Source: Actinomycetales bacterium (GTDB lineage Bacteria; Actinomycetota; Actinomycetes; Actinomycetales; Dermatophilaceae). Taken from it: a stretch of DNA of 64,000 bases. The position numbers and the translations under genes were made by a program. This document shows positions 26,933-36,150 of this stretch, one piece after another; position 1 is the first letter of the stretch, and the number at the start of each line of letters is the position of its first letter. The DNA is taken from positions 62,001 through 126,000 of the forward strand of contig JADJVI010000052.1 of assembly GCA_016710645.1 (NCBI GenBank), given 5' to 3'. The notes below the pieces were generated by a model. That model had not been told where the DNA came from and did not search any database. It saw only the letters and a program-made list of their open reading frames with translations.

Positions 26933-28002
26933 TGGATATCGATCTGGCCGCCCTGAGGGCGCTGGAACGGGAACGTGACATCAGCCTCGATGTCCTCGTG
27001 CCGGCCATCGAGCAGGCACTGCTCGTGGCCTACCACCGCACCGACGGCAGTTTCCGCATCGCGCGAGTCGCGCTGGACCGCAAGACCGGACACGTCACGG
27101 TGTGGGCTCGAGAGGAAGGCGAGCTCATCGAGCCCACCGAGGAGGGCGAGCGGCCCACTCGGGCCGAGCCCGGCCCTGAATTCGACGACACGCCACAGGG
27201 ATTCGGTCGAGTGGCGGCGGCGACGGCGCGGCAGGTCATCGTCCAGCGGCTGCGGGATCTTGAAGACGAGGCGATCCTCGGTGATTTCAAGGGCCGCGAA
27301 GGTGACATCGTCTCCGGCGTCATCCAGCAGGGCTCGGACCCCCGCACGGTGCTCGTCGATTTCGGGACGGTCGAGGGGGTGTTGCCGGCCGCCGAGCAGG
27401 TGCCGGGCGAGGTCTACCGCCACGGCGAGCGGCTGCGCTGCTTCGTGGTCAGCGTCAAGCGGGGGCCGAAGGGGCCTCAGATTGGCTTGTCGCGCACCCA
27501 CCCGGGCTTGGTCAAAGCGTTGTTCAAGCTGGAGGTGCCTGAGATCGCCGACGGCACGGTCGAGATCGCCGCTATGGCCCGCGAAGCCGGCCACCGCACC
27601 AAGATCGCGGTCCGGGCCAAGGTTGCTGGCGTCAATGCCAAGGGAGCCTGCATCGGGCCGATGGGCGCTCGGGTGCGGGCGGTCATGACCGAACTGCACG
27701 GCGAGAAGATCGACATCGTCGACTACTCCGAGGACCCACGGCACTTCGTCGCAGCGGCGCTGTCCCCGGCGCGAGTGCACTCGGTCACCGTCGTCGACCC
27801 CCAACTTCGCGCGGCGCGGGTCGTCGTCCCCGACTATCAACTCTCGCTCGCCATCGGCAAGGAAGGCCAGAACGCCCGCCTCGCCGCGAAACTCACCGGA
27901 TGGCGGATCGACATCAAGTCCGACACCAGCGAGGGCGGCGACGCACCCGGGGGAGCGCCCGCAGCATCCCGTCGCCCGAACGCGCCGCCGACGGGGCAGT
28001 GA
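26932..28002 (+). CDS. nusA: Transcription termination/antitermination protein NusA
   Basis: Binds RNA polymerase and controls pausing, termination and antitermination. The 356-residue protein has the N-terminal polymerase-binding domain (MDIDLAALRALERERDISL), an S1 domain (about 125-200) and two KH domains containing GACIGPMGARVRAV (about 241-254) and SLAIGKEGQNARLAAKLTGW (about 304-323). It lacks the C-terminal acidic repeats of E. coli NusA, as is usual outside proteobacteria. The final 30 residues are Pro/Ala-rich and variable. Its stop overlaps the start of ylxR (GTGA). Confidence 0.97.
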   Translation: MDIDLAALRALERERDISLDVLVPAIEQALLVAYHRTDGSFRIARVALDRKTGHVTVWAREEGELIEPTEEGERPTRAEPGPEFDDTPQGFGRVAAATARQVIVQRLRDLEDEAILGDFKGREGDIVSGVIQQGSDPRTVLVDFGTVEGVLPAAEQVPGEVYRHGERLRCFVVSVKRGPKGPQIGLSRTHPGLVKALFKLEVPEIADGTVEIAAMAREAGHRTKIAVRAKVAGVNAKGACIGPMGARVRAVMTELHGEKIDIVDYSEDPRHFVAAALSPARVHSVTVVDPQLRAARVVVPDYQLSLAIGKEGQNARLAAKLTGWRIDIKSDTSEGGDAPGGAPAASRRPNAPPTGQ

Positions 28003-28424
28003 GCACAGCCCAGGGGTCGCCACAGGGTAGACTCGCCGGGACCGACCAGTCTGGACTCCGGATGGCGGCTCCCATCTCGCCCGAGGCAACACCGATTCGG
28101 ACGTGCGTGGGCTGTCGCCGCGCGGATAGCTGGTCGGTACTCGTGCGATTCGTCGCGGTGACAGGTCCTTCCGGCACCAGCCGGGTGGTTCCCGATCCGC
28201 GGCGTCGGCTTCCCGGGCGCGGCGCTTGGCTGCATCCGGACCCCGAGTGCTTCGCGTATGCCGTCCGGCGACGGGCGTTCGGGCGGGCCCTGCGGCTGCA
28301 GGCGGCCCCCGACACCTCCGCCGTCACGGCATACCTGGAGAACTGCGCGAGCACTCCTTTTCGACACACCACCGACCAAGGCGGGTTAGACGCTGATGAG
28401 CACCCGATGAGCACTCAGCAATGA
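27999..28424 (+). CDS. ylxR: YlxR (DUF448) RNA-binding protein
   Basis: Small basic protein encoded between nusA and infB in most Gram-positive bacteria. The signature RTCVGCRR is followed by LVRFV and later GRGAWLHPDPECF and RRRAFGRAL. Members bind RNA and have been linked to regulation of RNase P and other genes, but the role is not settled. I write the GTG at 27999 because of the GTGA overlap with nusA (141 residues); the ATG at 28062 (120 residues), closer to the conserved domain, is equally defensible. A TAGACT at 28027 could be an internal promoter. Confidence 0.85.
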   Translation: MSTAQGSPQGRLAGTDQSGLRMAAPISPEATPIRTCVGCRRADSWSVLVRFVAVTGPSGTSRVVPDPRRRLPGRGAWLHPDPECFAYAVRRRAFGRALRLQAAPDTSAVTAYLENCASTPFRHTTDQGGLDADEHPMSTQQ

Positions 28425-28484
28425 GCAAGCCCCAGCAGTAGCACGGTCTCACGCCTGTCCGGCGAGACCGAAGACAGGAGAAAC

Positions 28485-31412
28485 GTGGCAAAAGTCCGTG
28501 TGAGCGCGCTCGCCAAGGAGCTCGGCACCGACAGCAAGACCCTGCTCGCCCATCTCAACGCGATGGGGGAGTACGTCAAGTCAGCGTCCTCGACGATCGA
28601 GGCGCCAGTGGTTCGTAAGGTCGCGGAGACCTTCCCCAAGCCCGCCAGCCAGACGCCTGCGGCTGCTCCGGCAGCGACTCCCGCTCCGGCGACCCCAGCC
28701 GCAGCTGCGGCGGCACCAGCCGCACCGGCGCCGACCTCGCCCGCGCCGACTCGGCCCGGACCGGCTCCGGCGCCCGCCCCGGCTGCCGCTGGCGGCACGC
28801 CTGCACCGGCTCACCCGACGGCACCGGCTGCGTCGGCCCCGGCTGCTCCTGCTGGCCCGGCTGCTCCTGCCCGCCCCGCGAGTGCGCCGGCCCCGACCGA
28901 GCCGTCCGCACCGACGAGCCCGGCCGCTCCGGCCGCGCCGGCCGCGGCAGCTGGCCCGGCGGCCCCTGCCGGACCGCGCCCCGGCGTTCCCGGTCCGCGG
29001 CCCGCTGCCGCGCCGCCCGCGGCACCGGGTCAGCGCCCGGCCGGTGGGGCAGCCGGTCCCGGCCCGCGTCCCGGCGGCCCACGCCCCGGAGCCCCGCGTC
29101 CGGGCAACAATCCCTTCGCGCCGAGTCAGGGCATGGGCCGTCCTCCGCGTGAGGGTGCCCGGCCCGGCAACAACCCGTTCTCTCCCAGCCAGGGGATGCC
29201 TCGACCGCAGGCCCGACCCGGCGCTGCAGGTCCTGGCGGACCGCGTCCGGCCGCAGCCGGTCCTGGCGGGCCGCGTCCAGGTGGTCCGCGTCCGAACCCG
29301 GGCATGATGCCGGATCGGGCGTCGATCGGTCGCCCCGGCACCCGCCCGGCGCCCGGTGGGCGTCCCGGTGGCGCTCCGGGTCGTCCCGGTGGTGGTGGTT
29401 TCGGTGGTCGTCCCGGTGGTGCCGGCACGGGCACTGGCGGCGGCGGCTTCGGTGGGCGTCCCGGTGCGCCCGGCCGTGGCGGCACGCAGGGTGCCTTCGG
29501 TCGTGGCGGCGGTCGTCCGGTCCGTGGGCGCAAGTCCAAGCGCGCCAAGCGCCAAGAGTTCGAGCAGATGCAGGCCCCGACGATCGGTGGCGTGAGCGTC
29601 CCTCGCGGGGACGGCTCGACAGTCATCCGAGTGCGGCGCGGCTCCTCGCTCACCGACTTCGCCGACAAGATCAACGCCAACCCGGCGTCGCTGGTGACGG
29701 TGCTCTTCCACCTCGGTGAGATGGCGACGGCAACGCAGTCGCTGGACGAGGACACCTTCAAGTTGCTCGGCGCCGAGCTGGGCTATGACGTCCAGGTCGT
29801 CTCGCCCGAGGACGAAGAGAAAGAACTCTTCGCGTCCTTCAACATCGACCTCGACTACGAAGAGGAAGACGAGGACCACCTCGCGGCCCGTCCGCCGGTC
29901 GTCACCGTCATGGGTCACGTCGACCACGGCAAGACCAAGCTGCTGGATGCCATCCGGTCGGCCAACGTCATCGCGACCGAGGCTGGGGGCATCACCCAGC
30001 ACATCGGTGCCTACCAGATCGTCACCGAGCACGAGGGCGTCGAGCGAGCCATTACCTTCATCGACACCCCCGGTCACGAGGCCTTCACGGCCATGCGTGC
30101 TCGTGGTGCCAAGGTCACCGACATCGCGATCCTCGTCGTGGCGGCCGATGACGGGGTCATGCCTCAGACCATCGAGGCGCTCAACCACGCGCAAGCGGCC
30201 GACGTGCCGATCGTCGTGGCGGTCAACAAGATCGACAAGGAGGGGGCCAACCCCGCCAAGATTCGCCAGCAGCTCACCGAATACAACCTCGTGGCCGAGG
30301 AGTATGGCGGCGACACGATGTTCGTCGACGTCTCGGCGCGGGAGAAGCTCAACATCGACGGGCTGCTCGAGGCCGTGCTGCTGACCGCCGATGCTGCCCT
30401 GGACCTGCGGGCCAACCCCGACACCGACGCTCGCGGCGTGGCCATCGAAGCCAACCTCGACCGCGGGCGCGGCGCCACGGCCACGGTCCTGGTCCAGCAG
30501 GGCACGCTGCACGTCGGCGACGCCATCGTCGCGGGCTCGGCCCACGGCCGCGTGCGAGCCATGCTCGACGAGCACGGCAATGCGCTCGCCGAAGCGCCTC
30601 CGTCACGTCCGGTCCAGGTCCTCGGGTTGTCCTCGGTGCCGCGCGCCGGCGACAGCTTCGTCGTCGCTCCCGACGACCGCACGGCTCGCCAGATCGCCGA
30701 GCGCCGGGAGGCCGCCGACCGCCAGGCTGCCCTGGCCAAGGCCCGTAAGCGGATCAGCCTGGAAGACCTCAACGAGGCCCTGGCGGCCGGCAAGGTCGAG
30801 ACCCTCAACCTCATCCTCAAGGGTGACGTGTCGGGTTCGGTCGAGGCCCTGGAAGATGCGCTGCTGCAGATCGACGTGGGCGACGAGGTCGACCTGCGGA
30901 TCATCGACCGTGGCGTCGGTGCGATCACGCTCAACAACATCAACCTGGCGATGGCCTCCAATGCCATCATCCTGGGCTTCAACGTCCGCGCCGAAGGCCA
31001 AAATGCCGAGGTCGCCGACCGCGAGGGTGTCGAGATTCGCTATTACTCGGTCATCTACCAGGCGATCGAGGACATCGAGGCCGCCCTCAAGGGCATGCTC
31101 AAGCCGGAGTTCGAGGAGGTGTCGGTCGGCAGCGCCGAGATCCGCGAGATCTTCCGGTCCAGCAAGTTCGGCAACATCGCCGGCTCGATCGTCCGCTCGG
31201 GCGAGATCCGTCGTGGAGCGCGTGCTCGCATCCTGCGCCGTGGTGTCGTCATCGGCGAGAACGTCGAGATCGTCGGCCTGCGTCGGTTCAAGGACGATGT
31301 CACCGAGGTCCGCGAGGGCTACGAGTGCGGTATCAACCTCGGCTCGTTCAACGACCTGCAGCTTGAGGACACCATCGAGACCTACGAGATGCGGGAGAAG
31401 CCTCGTGTCTGA
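28485..31412 (+). CDS. infB: Translation initiation factor IF-2
   Basis: GTPase that places initiator fMet-tRNA on the 30S subunit. The protein is 975 residues. An IF2-N domain (MAKVRVSALAKELGTDSKT) is followed by a very long Pro/Ala/Gly-rich region (about 50-345), then a basic KSKRAKRQEF segment, a second IF2-N domain, and the G domain with GHVDHGKTK (about 477), the DTPGH box and NKID (about 580), and C-terminal domains II to IV. GACAGGAG precedes the GTG start. The long disordered region is typical of high-GC actinobacteria and contains near-repeats of GARPGNNPFSPSQGM type. Confidence 0.98.
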   Translation: MAKVRVSALAKELGTDSKTLLAHLNAMGEYVKSASSTIEAPVVRKVAETFPKPASQTPAAAPAATPAPATPAAAAAAPAAPAPTSPAPTRPGPAPAPAPAAAGGTPAPAHPTAPAASAPAAPAGPAAPARPASAPAPTEPSAPTSPAAPAAPAAAAGPAAPAGPRPGVPGPRPAAAPPAAPGQRPAGGAAGPGPRPGGPRPGAPRPGNNPFAPSQGMGRPPREGARPGNNPFSPSQGMPRPQARPGAAGPGGPRPAAAGPGGPRPGGPRPNPGMMPDRASIGRPGTRPAPGGRPGGAPGRPGGGGFGGRPGGAGTGTGGGGFGGRPGAPGRGGTQGAFGRGGGRPVRGRKSKRAKRQEFEQMQAPTIGGVSVPRGDGSTVIRVRRGSSLTDFADKINANPASLVTVLFHLGEMATATQSLDEDTFKLLGAELGYDVQVVSPEDEEKELFASFNIDLDYEEEDEDHLAARPPVVTVMGHVDHGKTKLLDAIRSANVIATEAGGITQHIGAYQIVTEHEGVERAITFIDTPGHEAFTAMRARGAKVTDIAILVVAADDGVMPQTIEALNHAQAADVPIVVAVNKIDKEGANPAKIRQQLTEYNLVAEEYGGDTMFVDVSAREKLNIDGLLEAVLLTADAALDLRANPDTDARGVAIEANLDRGRGATATVLVQQGTLHVGDAIVAGSAHGRVRAMLDEHGNALAEAPPSRPVQVLGLSSVPRAGDSFVVAPDDRTARQIAERREAADRQAALAKARKRISLEDLNEALAAGKVETLNLILKGDVSGSVEALEDALLQIDVGDEVDLRIIDRGVGAITLNNINLAMASNAIILGFNVRAEGQNAEVADREGVEIRYYSVIYQAIEDIEAALKGMLKPEFEEVSVGSAEIREIFRSSKFGNIAGSIVRSGEIRRGARARILRRGVVIGENVEIVGLRRFKDDVTEVREGYECGINLGSFNDLQLEDTIETYEMREKPRV

Positions 31413-31920
31413 TCCGGCACGCGCCCGCAAGATCGCCGAGCGGATCAAGGCGATCGTCGCGGAACAACTCGAATACCGCGTCAAGGACGAACGCCTCGGC
31501 TTCGTCACGGTGACCGATGTCCGGGTGACTGGCGACCTCCAGCACGCGACGGTCTTCTACACCGTCTTTGGCTCCGACGACCAGCGCGCCGCGACGGCGG
31601 CCGCGCTGGAGTCGGCCAAGGGCAAGATCCGTTCCGCGTTGGGACAGTTGGGGATTCGGTTGACTCCGTCGCTGGAGTTCATCGCGGACGCGCTCCCTGA
31701 GGGGGCGGCGCACTTGGAGGATCTCCTGGAAGCGACCAAGCGTCGCGACGAGCAGATCGCGGCGGCGGCTGCTGCGGCTCGGTATGCCGGTGACCCCGAC
31801 CCGTATCGGCGCCCGGTCGAAGACTCCGCTGAGGATGCCGAAGTGGGCGACGAAGCCGCTGGCGCCGACGCCTCGTCGGGCGTCGGCGACGGCGCTGCGT
31901 CGGATCCCGCGCAAGCCTGA
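31405..31920 (+). CDS. rbfA: Ribosome-binding factor A
   Basis: Cold-shock-related 30S maturation factor with a KH-like fold. The core (ARKIAERIKAIVAEQLEYRVKDERLG, then VTVTDVRVTGDLQHATVFYTV) is clear; the 171-residue protein carries an acidic Glu/Asp/Ala-rich tail of about 45 residues beyond the usual core. The GTG at 31405 overlaps the end of infB by 8 bp, so the two are translated together. Confidence 0.95.
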   Translation: MSDPARARKIAERIKAIVAEQLEYRVKDERLGFVTVTDVRVTGDLQHATVFYTVFGSDDQRAATAAALESAKGKIRSALGQLGIRLTPSLEFIADALPEGAAHLEDLLEATKRRDEQIAAAAAAARYAGDPDPYRRPVEDSAEDAEVGDEAAGADASSGVGDGAASDPAQA

Positions 31921-31945
31921 CCAGCGACCGATAGTCAGCCCTTCG

Positions 31946-32884
31946 ATGTCCGGCACCGACGGCCCGCACGGCCTGTTGCTCGTCGACAAGCCGGTGGGGT
32001 GGACCAGCCACGACGTCGTGGCGCGGGTGCGCCGGCTGGCCGGCACCCGCCGGGTCGGCCATGCCGGCACGCTGGACCCGATGGCCTCCGGCGTGCTTGT
32101 CCTCGGCTTGGGGAAGGGCACTAAACTGCTCACCTTCCTCGTCGGCTGTGACAAGGACTACGTCGCGACCGTGCGGCTGGGCGAGGTGCGCTCGACCGAC
32201 GACGCCGAGGGTGAGGTCATTGCCTCCCATGATCCGTCGGGGGTGACCGCGGAGGCGGTCAGCGCTGCAGTGGCCGGCCTCACCGGCGCTATCGAACAAG
32301 TGCCGTCCACGGTGAGCGCCATCAAGGTGGCCGGCCAGCGGGCCTATGCCCGGGCCCGCGCTGGAGAAGACGTCGTGCTGGCCCCGCGCGCGGTCACGGT
32401 GGCCCGATTCGAGACCGGCCCGCTCCGCATGGCGCAGACCCAGAGTGGACACGCGGTCGTCGATCTCGATATCGCGGTGTCGGTTTCCTCCGGCACCTAT
32501 GTGCGGGCCCTGGCCCGCGACCTCGGCCAGGCTCTGGGTGTCGGCGGACACCTCACCGCGCTGCGCCGCACCCGGGTGGGCGGCTACGGCATACCGGAGT
32601 GTCATCCCCTGGCGGATCTGGAGGCGCGCGCCGCGACTGTCCCAGGGACGCGAGCTAGCCTGCCGATGCTCCCGCTGGCAGCGGCAGCCCGAGCCGCGCT
32701 CCCGATTCGCGAGCTGACCGACGCTGAGGCCCGCGCGGTGTCCTACGGCCAGCCCATCACCGCCGGGCCTGCACGATCCGACGCCGTGGCAGCCTTCGCG
32801 CCCGACGGCATACTCGTGGCGGTTCTTGATGAGACGGGTGCCCGTCCGCGGACGCGCGTCGTGTTTGCCCCGGCGGGTTCGTAG
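31946..32884 (+). CDS. truB: tRNA pseudouridine-55 synthase
   Basis: Makes pseudouridine 55 in the T-loop of tRNAs. The 312-residue protein starts GLLLVDKPVGWTSHDVVARV, and the catalytic aspartate is Asp44 in HAGTLDPMASGVL. The KVAGQRAYARARAGE and VSSGTYVRALARDLG segments bind RNA. A C-terminal domain (about 235-312) follows, ending in a PUA-like fold. The gene lies 25 bp after rbfA and its stop codon overlaps the likely -10 box of ribF. Confidence 0.95.
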   Translation: MSGTDGPHGLLLVDKPVGWTSHDVVARVRRLAGTRRVGHAGTLDPMASGVLVLGLGKGTKLLTFLVGCDKDYVATVRLGEVRSTDDAEGEVIASHDPSGVTAEAVSAAVAGLTGAIEQVPSTVSAIKVAGQRAYARARAGEDVVLAPRAVTVARFETGPLRMAQTQSGHAVVDLDIAVSVSSGTYVRALARDLGQALGVGGHLTALRRTRVGGYGIPECHPLADLEARAATVPGTRASLPMLPLAAAARAALPIRELTDAEARAVSYGQPITAGPARSDAVAAFAPDGILVAVLDETGARPRTRVVFAPAGS

Positions 32885-32887
32885 AGT
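32882..32887 (+). promoter_or_regulatory. Putative -10 box (TAGAGT) for a leaderless ribF transcript
   Basis: TAGAGT begins with the truB stop codon and ends 7 nt before the GTG at 32895. It would give ribF its own leaderless transcript in addition to read-through from rimP. Confidence 0.45.
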
Positions 32888-32894
32888 GTCCTCC

Positions 32895-33887
32895 GTGCAA
32901 CTCTGGAAGGGCGTCGACGAGGTGCCCGCGACCATGGGCGCCAGCGTTGTGACGCTGGGGAATTTCGACGGCGTCCATCGCGGCCACCAGGCCGTGCTCG
33001 GCCAGGTGGCGTCGCTGGCTCAGGCCCGAGGCATCCGGTCGGTCGCCGTGACGTTCTGGCCGCACCCGCTCGCGGTCCTTTATCCCGAGCGCGCCCCGCA
33101 GGAGTTGATGTCGCCCGACCAGCGGGCCGAGCAGATCGCCGCTGCCGGGATCGACTCCGTGCTGCTGCTGGAGTTCACCCGCGAGTTCGCGGCACAGACG
33201 CCGCAGGAGTTCGTCGACAACGTGTTCGTCGAGGCACTTCATGCCGCGGTGGTCGTCGTCGGGGCCGACACCCGATTCGGGGTGCGCAATAGCGGCACCG
33301 TCGACACGCTCATCGAACTCGGCGCGACCCGAGGCTTCGAGGTCGTCGTCGTGCCCGACATCGGCACCGACGGTCGGTGGTCTTCCACGCGCGTGCGGGA
33401 GTTGCTGGCTGCCGGTGAGGTGGCTGATGCAGCGGCCCAGTTGGGTCGGTGGCACGCCGTTGATGGCACCGTCGTGCACGGGGACCACCGCGGGCGGTTG
33501 CTGGGCTTCCCCACGGCCAACCTCGGCGGTCGTATCGAAGGCATGATCCCGGCAGACGGCGTGTATGCCGGATGGCTAGTCCGCCGCGGTCTGGCGCACG
33601 ACGCGCCCGACCGCGTCCTTCCGGCCGCGATCTCCATCGGGACCAATCCGACCTTCGACGGCGTCGATCGACGGGTCGAGGGCTATGTGCTGGGCCGCAC
33701 CGACCTCGATCTGTACGGCGAAGCGATCCGGTATGCCTTTGTCTCACGCCTACGCCCGACCCTGCGGTTCGACGGGATCGACCCGCTCGTCGCGCAAATG
33801 CACGCTGACGTCGCGGCCTGTCGCGACATCTTGGCTGGACCGGCCGGCGCAGACTTCTCGCCCGATACCGGGCCGCAGCAAGGCTGA
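32895..33887 (+). CDS. ribF: Bifunctional riboflavin kinase / FAD synthetase
   Basis: Converts riboflavin to FMN and FMN to FAD. The 330-residue protein has the N-terminal adenylyltransferase domain with LGNFDGVHRGHQ (21-32) and the C-terminal flavokinase domain with GRLLGFPTANL (about 198-208), IGTNPTF and a VEGYVLGRTDLDLYG segment. GTG 32895 is preferred; an in-frame GTG at 32886 overlaps the -10 box. It is the intracellular partner expected for the FMN-riboswitch-controlled riboflavin importer at 5.4 kb, and supplies flavin to the ApbE module at 20-22 kb. Confidence 0.95.
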   Translation: MQLWKGVDEVPATMGASVVTLGNFDGVHRGHQAVLGQVASLAQARGIRSVAVTFWPHPLAVLYPERAPQELMSPDQRAEQIAAAGIDSVLLLEFTREFAAQTPQEFVDNVFVEALHAAVVVVGADTRFGVRNSGTVDTLIELGATRGFEVVVVPDIGTDGRWSSTRVRELLAAGEVADAAAQLGRWHAVDGTVVHGDHRGRLLGFPTANLGGRIEGMIPADGVYAGWLVRRGLAHDAPDRVLPAAISIGTNPTFDGVDRRVEGYVLGRTDLDLYGEAIRYAFVSRLRPTLRFDGIDPLVAQMHADVAACRDILAGPAGADFSPDTGPQQG

Positions 33888-34037
33888 CTGCCACCGATTC
33901 GGCCGGTCTCGGAGGCTCCCGGGCCCGTGGGTGTCGCCATGACGGCAAATGGGCGTGCCCGAAAGCACTGCAAAGCGGCTGCACAGCATACGGTTGGGGG
34001 GACTCGCCCTGTTCACGCCGGGGTGGATGCGGGACTG

Positions 34038-34043
34038 TACTGT
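34038..34043 (+). promoter_or_regulatory. Putative -10 box (TACTGT) of fadD
   Basis: TACTGT lies 58 nt before the GTG at 34101 and overlaps the first bases of the CRP/GlxR-like site. If both are real, the regulator would compete with RNA polymerase. The remainder of the 213-bp ribF-fadD gap shows no gene. Confidence 0.35.
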
Positions 34044-34056
34044 GAAGTAACTCACC
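34041..34056. promoter_or_regulatory. CRP/GlxR-like site upstream of fadD
   Basis: TGTGAAGTAACTCACC matches TGTGA-N6-TCACA at 9 of 10 informative positions. It is 45 nt upstream of the start codon and overlaps the likely -10 box, the position expected of a repressing site. Confidence 0.5.
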
Positions 34057-34100
34057 TGGCATCATCCCGGGATACCCGTTTGGCAGAAGGAGCCCACGCC

Positions 34101-35963
34101 GTGGCCATGAAGTCCGCAGTCGACGAGCGCGTTCTTCGCGACGTCCTGGAAAACCGCGCGCCCAGTATCGGAGCGTTGTTCCGCGACCGCGTCGCCAAGT
34201 CTGGACATCGAGAGGCGTGGCAGTACTTCAAGAACGGGCACCTCGAGCGAGTGACCTGGCTGGAGACCCAGGAGCGGGTCTACGCGATGGCCGCCGGCCT
34301 CATGTCGCTGGGCCTGCACCTGGAGGACCGCGTCGCGATCGCCTCGACGACCCGGTTCGAGTGGGTGCTGGCCGACCTCGCGATCATGTGCTCCGGCGGT
34401 GCGACGACGACGGTCTACCCGACGACGATCGCCGAAGACGTCGCTTTCATCCTGTCCGACTCCGGAGCTCGCATCGTTTTCGCCGAGGACGACGGCCAGG
34501 TCGAGAAGCTGCGCACTCACCGCGGTGAGATCCCCGAGGTCATGAAGGTCGTGACCTTCTCCGGGGAGGCGCATAGCGGAGACGAGGAGGGCGACGACTG
34601 GGTCATCAGCCTGGCCGACCTCGAAGCCATCGGCCGCGAAGCCCTCACCGCGCGACCCACCATGGTCGACGAGCGCATCGACCTCGTCGGGCCGGAGCAC
34701 CTGGCCGTCATCATCTACACCTCTGGAACGACCGGTCGTCCCAAGGGCGCTGAGTTGACCCAAGACGCGATCATCTACGAAGGCGCGTCGGTCGACTCGA
34801 TCAAGCTGCTCGACCACGACGACCTGCAGTTCCTCTGGCTGCCGCTGTCGCACATCTTCGGCAAGATCCTGCTCACCTTCCCGCTGCAGATGGGCTTCGC
34901 CACGGCTGTCGACGGCAAGATCGACAAGATCGTCGACAACCTCGCGGTCATCAAGCCGACCTTCATGGGCGCTGCCCCGCGCATCTTCGAGAAGGCCTAC
35001 GCCCGGGTCTCCGGAATGGTCGAGACCGAGACCGGCATCAAGCGCAAGCTCATGGACTGGTCGCTTGACGTGGGTCGTCAGGTCATGGAAGCCAAGTCCG
35101 CCGGCCAGGCCCCCTCCGCGCTGCTGAATCTGCAGTACGCCATCGCCGACAAGCTGGTGCTGAGCAAGATCCGGGAGCGGTTCGGTGGGCGGGTGCGCTT
35201 CTTCATCTCCGGTTCGGCCGCGCTCAACGCCGACATCGCTCGCTGGTTCGGCTCGGTGGGCTTGCTCATCATCGAGGGCTACGGGCTGACCGAGTCCTCG
35301 GCCGCCACCTGCGTCAACCGGCCGATCCACGGCAGCTACCGCTACGGCACCGTCGGCTGGCCGGTCCCAGGCACCGACGTCAAGATCGCCTCCGACGGTG
35401 AGATCCTCATCAAGGGTCCCGGCGTGATGCGCGGTTACCGCAACCGACCCGACGCGACCGCCGAGGTGTTCGACGAGCAGGGCTTCTTCCGCACCGGTGA
35501 CATCGGAGAGATCGACGACCTTGGTTTCGTCAAGATCACCGACCGCAAGAAGGACCTGTTCAAGACCTCCGGCGGCAAGTACATCGCGCCCTCGCAGATC
35601 GAGTCGACGCTCAAGTTCATCTGCCCCTTGGTGTCGCAGGCCATGGTCTACGGCGACGGCAAGAACTACGCGACGGCTCTGTTGACCGTCGACCCCGACG
35701 CCGCCACAGCCTGGGGCGCTGCGCACGGGATGGCGGGCAAGAGCTACGCCGAGATCACCCAGAGCGCCGAGATGCGTGAGGCCATGCAGGGCTACATCGA
35801 CGAGCTCAACACCCACCTCAACCGCTGGGAGACGATCAAGCGGTTCATCGTGCTCGATCGCGACCTCACCGTCGACGACGGCGAGCTCACTCCGAGCCTC
35901 AAGCTCAAGCGGCGGGTTGTGTCCGACAAGTTCAAGGACGAGTTGGAGGGTCTGTACGACTGA
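34101..35963 (+). CDS. fadD: Long-chain fatty-acid-CoA ligase (AMP-binding)
   Basis: Activates fatty acids to acyl-CoA through an acyl-adenylate. The 620-residue protein has the full set of motifs: YTSGTTGRPKGAELT (about 206), the acyl pocket region around LPLSHIFGKI, GYGLTESSA (about 393), the hinge FFRTGDIGEIDDLGF and the C-terminal KITDRKKDLFKTSGGKYIAP with the Lys that closes on the active site. AAGGAG ends 8 nt before the GTG at 34101, favouring it over the ATG six bases later. It is a single-gene unit between a CRP-like site and two terminator hairpins. Confidence 0.93.
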   Translation: MAMKSAVDERVLRDVLENRAPSIGALFRDRVAKSGHREAWQYFKNGHLERVTWLETQERVYAMAAGLMSLGLHLEDRVAIASTTRFEWVLADLAIMCSGGATTTVYPTTIAEDVAFILSDSGARIVFAEDDGQVEKLRTHRGEIPEVMKVVTFSGEAHSGDEEGDDWVISLADLEAIGREALTARPTMVDERIDLVGPEHLAVIIYTSGTTGRPKGAELTQDAIIYEGASVDSIKLLDHDDLQFLWLPLSHIFGKILLTFPLQMGFATAVDGKIDKIVDNLAVIKPTFMGAAPRIFEKAYARVSGMVETETGIKRKLMDWSLDVGRQVMEAKSAGQAPSALLNLQYAIADKLVLSKIRERFGGRVRFFISGSAALNADIARWFGSVGLLIIEGYGLTESSAATCVNRPIHGSYRYGTVGWPVPGTDVKIASDGEILIKGPGVMRGYRNRPDATAEVFDEQGFFRTGDIGEIDDLGFVKITDRKKDLFKTSGGKYIAPSQIESTLKFICPLVSQAMVYGDGKNYATALLTVDPDAATAWGAAHGMAGKSYAEITQSAEMREAMQGYIDELNTHLNRWETIKRFIVLDRDLTVDDGELTPSLKLKRRVVSDKFKDELEGLYD

Positions 35964-35990
35964 CCTGCCCAGCAGGTATGCCGTGTGGTC

Positions 35991-36023
35991 GGCGGTGCGC
36001 GCCCGGAAGGGGAGCGCACCGCC
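35991..36023 (+). terminator. Terminator hairpin after fadD
   Basis: GGCGGTGCGC (35991-36000) and GCGCACCGCC (36014-36023) form a perfect 10-bp stem with a 13-nt loop, 28 nt after the fadD stop. No T-tract. Confidence 0.6.
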
Positions 36024-36040
36024 GATTCGCGCCTTTCCCC

Positions 36041-36098
36041 CGAGTTTTGGTGCGGCGGATTGTGCGCCAGGGCGCACAATCCGCCGCACCAAAACTCG
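36041..36098. terminator. 28-bp perfect inverted repeat between convergent genes
   Basis: The left arm (36041-36068, beginning CGAGTTTTGGTGCGG) is the exact reverse complement of the right arm (36071-36098), separated by only AG. The arms end in AAAACTCG, so an RNA hairpin would be followed by a T-containing stretch in either direction. It probably acts as a bidirectional terminator for fadD and the Pcm-like gene; its length and perfection are well beyond a normal terminator. Confidence 0.8.
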
Positions 36099-36150
36099 TG
36101 TTGGGGCAGGGAGAGGTCGGGGGCGTCGGAGGCTGGGTGTCGGTGCAGGT

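Noticed and set aside
26193..28092. The N-terminal 600 codons of a 987-codon minus-strand frame
   Set aside because: Only the last third (the DUF4439 lipoprotein) looks like protein; the rest is antisense to rimP and nusA.
28640..29500. Repeated GC-rich units in infB, considered as satellite DNA
   Set aside because: They encode the known disordered region of IF-2 and remain in frame.
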